This document shows positions 50,232 through 57,847 of a DNA stretch of 64,000 nt, piece by piece. Below the pieces are notes generated by a model that did not search any database, was not told where the DNA came from, and worked only from the letters and a program-made list of their open reading frames with translations. Position numbers and translations under genes: made by a program. This DNA comes from Intrasporangium oryzae NRRL B-24470 (GTDB taxonomy: Bacteria > Actinomycetota > Actinomycetes > Actinomycetales > Dermatophilaceae), in NCBI RefSeq assembly GCF_000576595.1, contig NZ_AWSA01000010.1, positions 1 through 64,000 on the forward strand. The letters are read 5' to 3'. Numbering within the stretch: the stretch's first letter is position 1; each line of letters starts with the position of its first letter.

Positions 50232-51116
50232 TCAGCGCAGGGTGACCTGGCGGTTGGTCAGGCCGGCGCGGGCGCCGCGCTCTGCGGCGTCGAGCGGCTC
50301 GGTCGACGCCGCGGCGGCTTCGATGCGGTCCTTCATCTCGGCCACGGCGGGCTCGAAGCTGGCCGCCTCGGCAGAGGGGTCGACCTCCCAGACCGGGATG
50401 AGCAGGCCGCTGGACCGGAAGCAGCCGAGGAGCCGGCCGTCGTCGCCGAGCGTGCTCGTGCCGGCGGCGTGGAGGCGGGCGAGGGCCGTCGTCGCGGTGT
50501 CCTCGTCGTGGGGCAGGACCCAGCGGACGTAGGCGCGGTCGCCGATGAGGCACCAGTAGGCCGACGGGGCCGAGGCGAGCTTCGTCGTCGGGATGGCCGA
50601 CTCGTTGGCGCGCTCGAGCGACTCCTTGCCGTCGGCGTCGAGGTCGGCGTCGGCGACCCAGAAGTCGAAGCCCTCGTGGACGGTGATCTCGAAGGGCGCC
50701 GAGGTGTCGATGAGGTCCTGGAGGCGGATAGTGTCGACGGTCGAGACGGGCAGGGTCTGCACGGGCGAGCCCGGCTCGGCCGCGACGGCGAGCTCGATGG
50801 CGTGGGCGATGTCGCGGCTCGTGTCGCCGCTCGCGTTGCCCGACTGGATGCCGACGAGGACCTCGCCCGACTCCCGGTGCAGGCCGGGCCAGGCGAGCGG
50901 GAGCACCGTGGCGATGGTGATCTCGTCGGGGGCACCCTCGGGGGCCTTGCCCTTCGCGAAGCGGACCGTGGCCGTGGCGGCCGGGACGATCTCGCGCATC
51001 GCGACCCAGTCGGTCTCGTTCGGCAGGCCCTCGAAGGGCCGGGAGACGAACGGTGCGGGAGCGGGACGTGAGGTGCGGTCCGCGCGCTCGCGGGGACGCC
51101 GAGATGCCTTACCCAT
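50232..51116 (-). CDS. DUF5926 family protein
   Basis: A 294-residue protein of a conserved actinobacterial family. Family segments are RPFEGLPNETDWVAMREIVPAATATV, TIATVLPLAWPGLHR, SGNASGDTSRDIAHAIE, EGFDFWV and the C-terminal GLTNRQVTLR. Many relatives carry an N-terminal SEC-C zinc motif (CPCGSG); here that is absent and only a basic MGKASRRPRE tail remains. The function is unknown. The ATG at 51116 lies seven bases after TAAGGT; an AAGG ribosome-like site overlaps. The co-transcribed GT2 gene follows. Confidence 0.9.
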   Translation of the reverse strand: MGKASRRPRERADRTSRPAPAPFVSRPFEGLPNETDWVAMREIVPAATATVRFAKGKAPEGAPDEITIATVLPLAWPGLHRESGEVLVGIQSGNASGDTSRDIAHAIELAVAAEPGSPVQTLPVSTVDTIRLQDLIDTSAPFEITVHEGFDFWVADADLDADGKESLERANESAIPTTKLASAPSAYWCLIGDRAYVRWVLPHDEDTATTALARLHAAGTSTLGDDGRLLGCFRSSGLLIPVWEVDPSAEAASFEPAVAEMKDRIEAAAASTEPLDAAERGARAGLTNRQVTLR

Positions 51117-51231
51117 GCGCGCCACCTTAGTGGCCCGCCCGCCGGGCCACGGACGCCAGTCCCATGGGCGGGTCCATCAGCCCGTATGCCGCTGGGCCGG
51201 CTCCCTGCCCACGCCGCCCGGGCGAGGCGGC

Positions 51232-52770
51232 TCACGGACGAGCGGCCGGCTCTGAGTCGAGGGCTGCGGCCAAGGGCTCGAGCGCGACGACGTCGGCGGG
51301 CGACGCGAGGTCGGGCGGCGCGATGAACACGGTCGAGACGCCACCGGCGACGAGACTGCGCAGCCGCTCGGCGTGCTCGTGCACGGTCGCGGCGTGGTGC
51401 CGCGCGGCGTAGGTCGCGGCCGCGGTCCCGCCCCGGAGCCGCTCGACGCGGGCCCACACGTCGTCGCGGTCGCGGCCGACGACCGGGAGGTCGAGCAGCG
51501 TCACGAGGGCGTCGTCGGGGTTCTTCCCGGCCCGGGCGACCTCGGCGAGGTAGGTCTTCGCCTTGGCCAGCCCTGCCTCGTCCGAGGGAACGTTGCACCC
51601 GTCGCCCAGCTGCGCGGCGATCCGCAGGGACCGCGCGCCCCCTCCGCCGACGATGACGGGGATCTCTCGGACCGGCCGCGGGTAGCACGTCGTCTCGGGG
51701 AGCGAGACTCGCTGACCGGCATACGGCTTGGTCCCGGGAGCCCAGAGGGCGCGCATCGTCTCGATGGCCGCCTCCAGCGCGTCGAGACGGTCCTTCGCAG
51801 GGGGGAGCGCCAGGCGGTAGCCCGCGTGCTCGCGCTCCCACCAGCCCGCCCCGACACCGACGAACACCCGCCCGCCGGAGAGGGCGGACAGGGTGGCCGC
51901 TGCCTTCGCGACGATGCCGGGTTCCCGGAAGGTGACCGGTGTGACGAGCGTGCCGAGCCAGAGGGTCGACGTCGAGGCGGCGAGCGCCCCGAGGGTGACC
52001 CACGGCTCGGGGACGGGGTCCCAGGCGCGCCCGACCTGGGGGATCTGGATGAGGTGGTCCATCAGCGCGATGCCGGCGAAGCCGCTGTCCTCGGCCGCGG
52101 TGGCCATCGCGCGGAGCCAACCGAGCAGGTCCTCGTCAGCGGGGAAACGTGAGAGCTGGAGGACCAGACCGCGCGGCCCCCGCTCCGTGCCGCTCTGGGC
52201 CCGATCCGGTGGGCGCGCCGTCCGACGGGCTCCCGCACGAGCCGGCCTCCCCGGCGTGTCCTCGAGGACGGCGGAGCCGCTCCCGTCGACGACGAGGATC
52301 TCGTCCCAGCCCTCCGCCGACAGCTCCGACCGGGCCGCCCGTGCCGCCGTGACCTGGCTCGCGAGGACGCGGGCCGGGACCGGGCGGTCGCGCTGGGAGG
52401 CCCGTGAGCGGCATACGTCGGCGGGGGTGTCGAGGACCACGGCGACCGCGGGGAGCCCGGCCCCCCGAGCCTGCTCGAGCCAGCGGCGGCGGCGTGCTGC
52501 ATCGGTCCCGAGCGTGTCGACGACCGTCGTGAGCCGGCGCGCGAGGCGGGCGGCGACGACCTGCTCGAGGATGGCGAAGGCGTCGACCGAGGCGTCGAGG
52601 TCGGCGGTGCCACTGCCGACGACGGCACGGAGGGCGTCGGACGAGACGACCTCAGCGGGTCGGTAGCGCTGCGCGGACCAGGTGGTCTTCCCCGCGCCGG
52701 CAGGCCCGACGAGCACGACGAGGGCCGGGTCCGGCAGCCGCGGCTCCGCGGTCCCGGCCGGGCGCCCCAT
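51232..52770 (-). CDS. P-loop kinase fused to an F420-dependent luciferase-like oxidoreductase
   Basis: A 512-residue two-domain protein. Residues ~15-170 are a small P-loop kinase: VGPAGAGKTT (21-30), strand VVSSDALRAVVG, and a Lid-like RSRASQRDRPVPARV, resembling polynucleotide-kinase/AAA_33 proteins. A Pro/Arg-rich linker (~170-200) leads to an LLM-class TIM barrel (~200-505; segments ALMDHLIQIPQVGRAWDPVPEPW, ALSGGRVFVGVGAGWWEREHAGYR) of the F420-dependent type. No stop or frameshift separates them, so it is a real fusion in this sequence. The start ATG lies 18 bases after the upstream HATPase stop. Confidence 0.85.
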   Translation of the reverse strand: MGRPAGTAEPRLPDPALVVLVGPAGAGKTTWSAQRYRPAEVVSSDALRAVVGSGTADLDASVDAFAILEQVVAARLARRLTTVVDTLGTDAARRRRWLEQARGAGLPAVAVVLDTPADVCRSRASQRDRPVPARVLASQVTAARAARSELSAEGWDEILVVDGSGSAVLEDTPGRPARAGARRTARPPDRAQSGTERGPRGLVLQLSRFPADEDLLGWLRAMATAAEDSGFAGIALMDHLIQIPQVGRAWDPVPEPWVTLGALAASTSTLWLGTLVTPVTFREPGIVAKAAATLSALSGGRVFVGVGAGWWEREHAGYRLALPPAKDRLDALEAAIETMRALWAPGTKPYAGQRVSLPETTCYPRPVREIPVIVGGGGARSLRIAAQLGDGCNVPSDEAGLAKAKTYLAEVARAGKNPDDALVTLLDLPVVGRDRDDVWARVERLRGGTAAATYAARHHAATVHEHAERLRSLVAGGVSTVFIAPPDLASPADVVALEPLAAALDSEPAARP

Positions 52771-52788
52771 GACCGCGCGACCCGGAGC

Positions 52789-53256
52789 TCAGTGGGAGCG
52801 GCGGCGCGAGGGCCCGCCGAGCGAGGCCCAGACCGTGCGGCCGTTGGACTCCTCGAGGACGCCCCACTCGTGGGCGAGGGAGCGGACGATGCGCAGGCCA
52901 CGCCCGCCGAGGCCCCACGTCGTGGGCGGTGCGGGGCGGGGAACCGTGGGGCCCCCGCCGTCGGTCACCTCGACCTCGACGACGTTGTTCTTGACCTTCC
53001 AGTGCACGCGGATGTTGCCGTCGGACAGCGGCCTCGCGTGCCGGACCGCATTGGCGACGAGCTCGCTGACGACGATCTCGGACTCGTCGATGACCTGGGG
53101 CGGCACCTCCCGTGACAGGAGGTCGGAGACGAGCTCCTTGCGGATCCGGGGGGCGGCCGACGGGGCCCACGGGATGCGGACGGTTCGCTTCTCGCTCACG
53201 GGCGTCTGGACGGCGCTGCTCGCGGCTGCCTGACCATCTCCCTGGTTGGTCGTCAC
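52789..53256 (-). CDS. Anti-sigma-type ATP-binding protein (HATPase_c_2)
   Basis: A 155-residue GHKL-fold protein of the SpoIIAB/RsbW-like regulators common in actinobacteria. The N-box reads ELVANAVRHA, the G1 box VTDGGGP and the G2 box GGRGLRIVRSLA. Such proteins bind ATP and control sigma factors or their antagonists. The start is the GTG at 53256 with a strong AAGGAGG site; the long frame upstream overlaps the PadR promoter. It shares its upstream region with padR, so the palindromic operator may also affect it. Confidence 0.85.
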   Translation of the reverse strand: MTTNQGDGQAAASSAVQTPVSEKRTVRIPWAPSAAPRIRKELVSDLLSREVPPQVIDESEIVVSELVANAVRHARPLSDGNIRVHWKVKNNVVEVEVTDGGGPTVPRPAPPTTWGLGGRGLRIVRSLAHEWGVLEESNGRTVWASLGGPSRRRSH

Positions 53257-53444
53257 CCTGCCTCCTTCAGCGGCGCGGTCCGCGCCTTGCGATGCACGGT
53301 AACGAACCCTGCTGCTGACCTCAACGAGGCCCCCGATCGCCGGGATGTCGGGCCACCGTCTCCCCTCCGAGACAGTGCGCGCACCACGTGTGGCCAGCAC
53401 ATACCCGCGCGACCCCCTATCGCAACATTTGGGGTTGGCAACGG

Positions 53445-53481
53445 AACAGTCGCGATATATCGTCGAAGTATCGCGACTGTT
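53445..53481. promoter_or_regulatory. Large palindromic operator overlapping the padR promoter
   Basis: AACAGTCGCGATA (53445-53457) and TATCGCGACTGTT (53469-53481) are perfect 13-bp arms with an 11-bp spacer. A promoter fits inside: TTGGCA (53435-53440), 17 bases, TATCGT (53458-53463). Repressor binding would cover the -10 region. The ATAT/CGCG composition is typical of PadR-family sites. Confidence 0.75.
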
Positions 53482-53510
53482 CTCAGCCGCCTCGACGCAA
53501 GGAGAACACC

Positions 53511-54185
53511 ATGAACAGCAACCAGGAACCCGGCTGGGGCCGGGGATGGGGCGACTGGTCCCAGGGAGCACCCGGATGGCGACCCCCGGGGCCGGGCTTC
53601 CACGGGCACGGCCGAGGTCGCGGCCGCCCCGGCCCGCCGCCGTGGGTGCAGGACCTCGTCCGGCAGTTCGGCGGCCCGGGCGGATTCGGAGGCGAGTTCG
53701 GCGGCCGACGTGGCGGCCGGGCGCGCCGCGGTGACGTCCGGGCCGCGATCCTCGACGTCCTCGCCGGCGACGAGATGAACGGCTACCAGCTCATCCAGCA
53801 GATCGCCGAGCGCTCGGGCGGAGCCTGGAAGCCAAGCCCCGGCTCGGTCTACCCGACCGTGCAGCAGCTCGAGGACGAAGGGCTCGTCGAGGGCCGCGAC
53901 GTCGACGGTCGGCGCCTCCTTCGCCTCACCGACGAGGGCCGCGCCTACGTCGAGGAGCACCCCGACGAGATGGCGGAGACGTGGCGACCGTTCGAGGCCA
54001 CGCCCGAGGAGCAGTCGGCGAGCGGCGGCTCCGGCGATCTCATGCCGGTCGTCGGGCAGGTCATGGGCGCCATGTGGACCGTCGTCACGACGGGCACGGC
54101 CCAGCAGCGCGCCGAGGCCGCCGAGATCCTCACCGAGACGCGCCGCAAGCTCTACGGCCTGCTCGCCGACGGCGACCCCGAGTGA
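53511..54185 (+). CDS. PadR-family transcriptional regulator
   Basis: A 224-residue regulator. The first ~75 residues are an unusual Gly/Arg/Trp/Pro-rich tail (WGRGWGDWSQGAPGW and a Gly-Arg run). The winged helix follows: AAILDVLAGDEMNGYQLIQQI, the recognition helix SPGSVYPTVQQLEDEGLV and wing REVDGRR-type DVDGRRLLRLT. A C-terminal helical part (VGQVMGAMWTV, EILTETRRKLYGLL) provides dimerisation. It is autoregulated in all likelihood, since the 37-bp palindrome covers its promoter. AAGGAG precedes the ATG. Confidence 0.9.
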   Translation: MNSNQEPGWGRGWGDWSQGAPGWRPPGPGFHGHGRGRGRPGPPPWVQDLVRQFGGPGGFGGEFGGRRGGRARRGDVRAAILDVLAGDEMNGYQLIQQIAERSGGAWKPSPGSVYPTVQQLEDEGLVEGRDVDGRRLLRLTDEGRAYVEEHPDEMAETWRPFEATPEEQSASGGSGDLMPVVGQVMGAMWTVVTTGTAQQRAEAAEILTETRRKLYGLLADGDPE

Positions 54186-54216
54186 CGCGTCCCGGCTGAG
54201 CGTCCCAGCCGACGCA

Positions 54217-54264
54217 GAACGAGGTGTATGCCGCTGAGCCCGCTCAGCGGCATACGCCTCGTTC
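54217..54264 (+). terminator. Terminator after padR made of two opposed REP-like words
   Basis: A 23-bp stem: the left arm ends GTATGCCGCTGAGC (54226-54239), the right arm begins GCTCAGCGGCATAC (54242-54255), and the outer GAACGAGG pairs with CCTCGTTC. There is a single T-G mismatch and a 2-base centre. Confidence 0.75.
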
Positions 54265-54275
54265 GTCGCGGGCCA

Positions 54276-54349
54276 CCTGCGGATCACCTGGCGGATCACC
54301 GGGCGTCTGGTGCTGTCAGGACAACACCAGACGCACGATGATCCGCAGG
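54276..54349. terminator. Second nested hairpin before the convergent nitroreductase-like gene
   Basis: Outer arms CCTGCGGATCA (54276-54286) and TGATCCGCAGG (54339-54349) are perfect; inner arms GCGTCTGGTG (54303-54312) and CACCAGACGC (54325-54334) are perfect, with a TGTC/GACA pair in the loop. It lies between the padR terminator and the stop of the leftward gene, so it may serve that gene. Confidence 0.6.
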
Positions 54350-54380
54350 CAGATCGTGCGTCAGTCCGACCCGGCGCCGA

Positions 54381-54911
54381 TCAGCTGGCCTCCGCGACGT
54401 CATGGACGGCCGTCGCGGGGCGCAGGAGGAAGAAGCCCAGGTCCCGGCCGCCGGCGCGCTGCTCGTAGACGGCATAGCCCGGGTAGACCGAGACCGCGAG
54501 CTCGCGGAGGCGGTCACGCTCGTCACCGGTGATGTGCTCCGCGACGACCGCGTGGGTGACGTCGTCGAGCTCGAGCGTCGCCTCGGGAGTCGCGAGGAGG
54601 TTGAAGTACCACGCGGGCGGGCGCTCCTGGCCGAAGCACGAGGCGATGACGCCCCAGCCCTCCTCGAACGGCAGCATGAGGAGCGGGACGGTGCGCGGGA
54701 GCCCGCTCCGGGCACCGGTCGTCGTCAGCATCCCGACCGGCGCGCCCGCGATCCACCCGCTGAACGTCCGCCGATGCGGCGCGAGGCGATGGCCGGCCCG
54801 GTCGACGTGGTGGAGCGTCCGCTTGAGCAGCCACGACCCCGGCCCGGTCGCGCCGAACCACCGCACGGCACGCTGGGTCGCCGTCGCCTCCTCGAAGACT
54901 CGAACTGCCAT
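54381..54911 (-). CDS. Deazaflavin (F420)-dependent nitroreductase-family protein
   Basis: A 176-residue split-barrel protein of the Ddn/FDR family that uses F420H2. Family segments are ALLTTTGARSGLPRTVPLLML-like (here MLTTTGARSGLPRTVPLLM), GWGVIASCFGQERPPAWYFNL and ATLELDDVTHAVVAE. The substrate is unknown; relatives reduce quinones, coumarins or nitroimidazoles. The ATG at 54911 lies six bases after TACGGT (leaderless type). It is divergent from cobQ; the two starts are 80 bases apart. Confidence 0.88.
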   Translation of the reverse strand: MAVRVFEEATATQRAVRWFGATGPGSWLLKRTLHHVDRAGHRLAPHRRTFSGWIAGAPVGMLTTTGARSGLPRTVPLLMLPFEEGWGVIASCFGQERPPAWYFNLLATPEATLELDDVTHAVVAEHITGDERDRLRELAVSVYPGYAVYEQRAGGRDLGFFLLRPATAVHDVAEAS

Positions 54912-54991
54912 GGCTGCACCGTAGTGGGCGCCGTCCTCCCGCGACCAGAACGGGTGGCGCAGCGCCGAGCGGGGTCGGGCAGGATGGCCGG

Positions 54992-56536
54992 ATGCCTTCA
55001 CCCTCGGCCTCCGGGCTCCTCGTGGCAGGGACGTCGTCAGACGCCGGCAAGTCCGTCCTCGTCGCGGGCCTCTGCCGCGCCCTCGCGCGTCGCGGCCTGC
55101 GCGTCGCCCCCTTCAAGGCGCAGAACATGTCGAACAACTCGATGGTCTGCCTCGACGGCGGCGAGATCGGCCGGGCGCAGTACCTCCAGGCCCAGGCCGC
55201 GCGCGTCGTGCCGACCACGGCGATGAACCCCGTCCTGCTCAAGCCCGGCACGGACCGCCGCGCCTTCGTCGTCGTCCGCGGCGAGCCCGCGGGCACGCTC
55301 GAGGCAGGAGATTATGCCGCTGGGCGCGCTCATCTCGCCGAGGCAGCGTTCGCCGCCTACCGGGAGCTCGAGACCACGTACGACCTCGTCGTGTGCGAGG
55401 GCGCGGGGTCTCCTGCGGAGGTCAACCTGAGGTCCGGCGACTACGTCAACATGGGGCTCGCGCGTGAGTTCGGCCTGCCCGTCGTCGTCATCGGGGACAT
55501 CGACCGCGGCGGCATCCTCGCCTCCCTGTACGGGACGTGGGCGCTGCTCGAGGACGAGGACCGCGCGCTGCTCACGTCCTTCGTCATCAACAAGTTCCGA
55601 GGAGACGTGTCGGTCCTCGAGCCGGGACTGGCCGAGATCACGGCTCGGACCGGCGTGCCGTTCCACGGGGTCGTGCCGTGGCTGCTCGACGTCTGGCTCG
55701 ACAGCGAGGACACGCTCGAGGTCGGGCACTGGCGCGCATCAACCGCCCTGTCGGCCACGGCCCGCGACCGGCTCAAGGTGGCCGTCGTCCGGCTCCCCCG
55801 GATCTCCAACGCGACCGATGTCGACGCCCTGGCCGTGGAGCCGGGGGTGGACGTGCTGGTCACGGTCGATCCCGCTGTCGTCGAGGCTGCCGACCTCGTC
55901 GTGCTGCCCGGGTCGCGTTCAACGACAAGCGATCTCGCGTGGCTCCGCGAGCGCGGCCTCGCCGACGTGCTGTCGCGTCTGGCAGCCTCGGGACGACCGG
56001 TGCTCGGGATCTGCGGCGGCTACCAGATGCTGGCGCGGGAGATCGAGGACGACGTCGAGGGCCGCGTCGGGGTCGTTCCCGGTCTCGGCCTGCTGCCGAT
56101 CCGCGTCGAGTTCGGTGCCGACAAGGTCCTCGCCCGGCCCAGCGGGACGTGGCGCGGCCACGAGGTCGAGGCCTACGAGATCCACCACGGCATCGCGCGA
56201 CGGCTGCCTCCGCCCCCAGGGGAGGTCGCTGATCCGCCCGCTGTGCAGGGCTTCCTCGACGGTTGGAACGACGGGCCGGTGTGGGGAACCATGTGGCACG
56301 GCACCTTCGAGAACGACGACTTCAGGCGGGCGTGGCTGACCGTGGTCGCCCGGGCCGTCGGGTCCGAGTGGCAGCCGACCCTCGACGCGCCGGGCTTCGC
56401 CGAGCGCCGCGAACGGATGCTCGACACCCTGGCCGACGCCCTCGAGGAGCACGTCGACATCGACGCCCTCCTTGCCCCCACGCGGGTGGGCACCGGGGCG
56501 GATGTCAGTGCGGGGACCCGGTCGCAATCTCGTTGA
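54992..56536 (+). CDS. cobQ: Cobyric acid synthase
   Basis: Glutamine-dependent amidation of adenosyl-cobyrinic acid a,c-diamide in late cobalamin synthesis. The 514-residue protein has the P-loop GTSSDAGKS (13-21), the KAQNMSNNS segment, a DIDRGGILASLYGTW core, and a C-terminal amidotransferase domain with Cys341 (GICGGYQM) and His436 (MWHGTFEND). No other cob genes are in the window and there is no cobalamin riboswitch upstream. A short extra tail after ~490 is low complexity. The ATG lies six bases after CAGGAT. Confidence 0.95.
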   Translation: MPSPSASGLLVAGTSSDAGKSVLVAGLCRALARRGLRVAPFKAQNMSNNSMVCLDGGEIGRAQYLQAQAARVVPTTAMNPVLLKPGTDRRAFVVVRGEPAGTLEAGDYAAGRAHLAEAAFAAYRELETTYDLVVCEGAGSPAEVNLRSGDYVNMGLAREFGLPVVVIGDIDRGGILASLYGTWALLEDEDRALLTSFVINKFRGDVSVLEPGLAEITARTGVPFHGVVPWLLDVWLDSEDTLEVGHWRASTALSATARDRLKVAVVRLPRISNATDVDALAVEPGVDVLVTVDPAVVEAADLVVLPGSRSTTSDLAWLRERGLADVLSRLAASGRPVLGICGGYQMLAREIEDDVEGRVGVVPGLGLLPIRVEFGADKVLARPSGTWRGHEVEAYEIHHGIARRLPPPPGEVADPPAVQGFLDGWNDGPVWGTMWHGTFENDDFRRAWLTVVARAVGSEWQPTLDAPGFAERRERMLDTLADALEEHVDIDALLAPTRVGTGADVSAGTRSQSR

Positions 56537-56608
56537 CGTAGCCCCTGCGAGCGCCGACCATCGATGGATCGGGGACAGGCCGGCGCGACGGGCGAGGTGG
56601 GGCGTGTC

Positions 56609-57784
56609 ATGGGCGGAAGGACGGTGCTCGGGGCTGCAGACGTCAGCGACGAGCTGCTGGCGACGATGGTCGCGTCGAGCCTCGGCGTCGGCCGCGTCGA
56701 GCTTGTCACGACCGAGGCTGAGGTCTTCCCGTACGACCTCGACGCGCTGACCACGGCCGGACGCTTCTGGGTGCGGGGCACGGCGCGAGTCGTCGACCCG
56801 GGTGACGGCGCGCTGCCCGCGGTCAGCACGGCGCCGTTCGCCTTCTTCGTCAAGGTGGTCCAGTCGTGGGCCCGGTCGCCCCTGTTCGCGATGGTGCCCG
56901 AGCCGATGCGCGAGGCCGCCCTGCGCATGGTGCCGTGGCGGACCGAGCCCGAGGTCTACCGGTCGTCGCTCGAGGCCGCGCTGCCCGCCGGCCTGCGGAT
57001 GCCGCGAGCGCTCGGAGTCGTCGACCTCGACGAGCTGTCGGCGGCGGTGTGGCTCATGCCGGTCGCGATCCGCTCGGTGCCGTGGGACCACGACCGTCAT
57101 GTCCGCGCGGCCCGCCTGCTCGGGCGCCTCGCAGCGAGTCCGGCGGTGCGGCCCTACAGCGAGGCCGCCGCTCAGCAGGGAGGACGCTCGGTGCGGGACT
57201 ATGCTGCCGGCCGCCTAGAACACCTCATCCTGCCCGCCCTGCGAAGTGACGAGTTGTGGGAGCACCCGCTCGTCTCCGAGGCGTTCCGCGACGAGCTGCG
57301 TGGCCGGCTCCGTGCTGCTGCCGACGCCGTCCCCGCGTATCTCGGCGAGCTCGACGCGGTTCCCCTCGGCACGAGCCACGGTGACGCGTGCACGCGCAAC
57401 CTCCTCGTCACGGACGCGGATGACGGCTTCACGCTCATCGACTTCGGTTTCTGGGGACGCAGCCAGCTTGGCGCCGACCTGGGCCAGCTGCTGCTCGGCG
57501 AGGTGCAGATGGGTGAGCGGCCGGCCCGCGAGCTCCCGGCGCTCGAGGCGGCCTGTCTGACCGCCTATGTCGAGGGACTGCGCGACGAGGGCTGCGACGC
57601 CGACGCGGGCGTCGTGCGACGGTCGCACGCCCTCCTCATGCTCCTCTTCTCGGGCCTGTCGGCAGTCCCGTTCGAGCACTTGGGCAGGACTCCGACGGCC
57701 GAGCTGCGGCGGCTCGCGGACGAACGCGCCCGGAGCGCGCGGTTCATCCTCGACCTCGTCGACGCCACCCAGCCGGTCGGGTGA
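56609..57784 (+). CDS. Phosphotransferase-family (APH-like) protein
   Basis: A 391-residue kinase-like protein. The catalytic loop is GTSHGDACTRNLLV (His-Gly-Asp with the later Asn) and the metal motif is LIDFGFWG (DFG). The N-terminal lobe is divergent, with no clear glycine-rich loop. APH-fold proteins phosphorylate small molecules such as choline, aminoglycosides or maltose; there is no clue to the substrate. The start is uncertain: the ATG at 56609 follows a GAGGTGGGG site; an ATG at 56564 is also in frame. Confidence 0.75.
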   Translation: MGGRTVLGAADVSDELLATMVASSLGVGRVELVTTEAEVFPYDLDALTTAGRFWVRGTARVVDPGDGALPAVSTAPFAFFVKVVQSWARSPLFAMVPEPMREAALRMVPWRTEPEVYRSSLEAALPAGLRMPRALGVVDLDELSAAVWLMPVAIRSVPWDHDRHVRAARLLGRLAASPAVRPYSEAAAQQGGRSVRDYAAGRLEHLILPALRSDELWEHPLVSEAFRDELRGRLRAAADAVPAYLGELDAVPLGTSHGDACTRNLLVTDADDGFTLIDFGFWGRSQLGADLGQLLLGEVQMGERPARELPALEAACLTAYVEGLRDEGCDADAGVVRRSHALLMLLFSGLSAVPFEHLGRTPTAELRRLADERARSARFILDLVDATQPVG

Positions 57785-57803
57785 GTGTGGCGGCGACGTC
57801 CCG

Positions 57804-57820
57804 CCCGCGCGACCCGCGGG
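57804..57820. terminator. Short hairpin between convergent phosphotransferase and alpha-glucosidase genes
   Basis: CCCGCG (57804-57809) and CGCGGG (57815-57820) around CGACC. It is short but GC-only and sits in a 63-base convergent gap. Confidence 0.35.
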
Positions 57821-57847
57821 CCTCGGCGCTCGAGGGGGACGCGGCTC

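Noticed and set aside
53257-53571. N-terminal extension of the anti-sigma-type ATPase
   Set aside because: It would cross the PadR promoter and operator; the GTG at 53256 has an excellent ribosome site.
54840-54991. Cobalamin riboswitch in front of cobQ
   Set aside because: The gap is only 80 bases, the rest is the coding start of the divergent gene, and no B12-box-like conserved core is visible; the start is leaderless-like.
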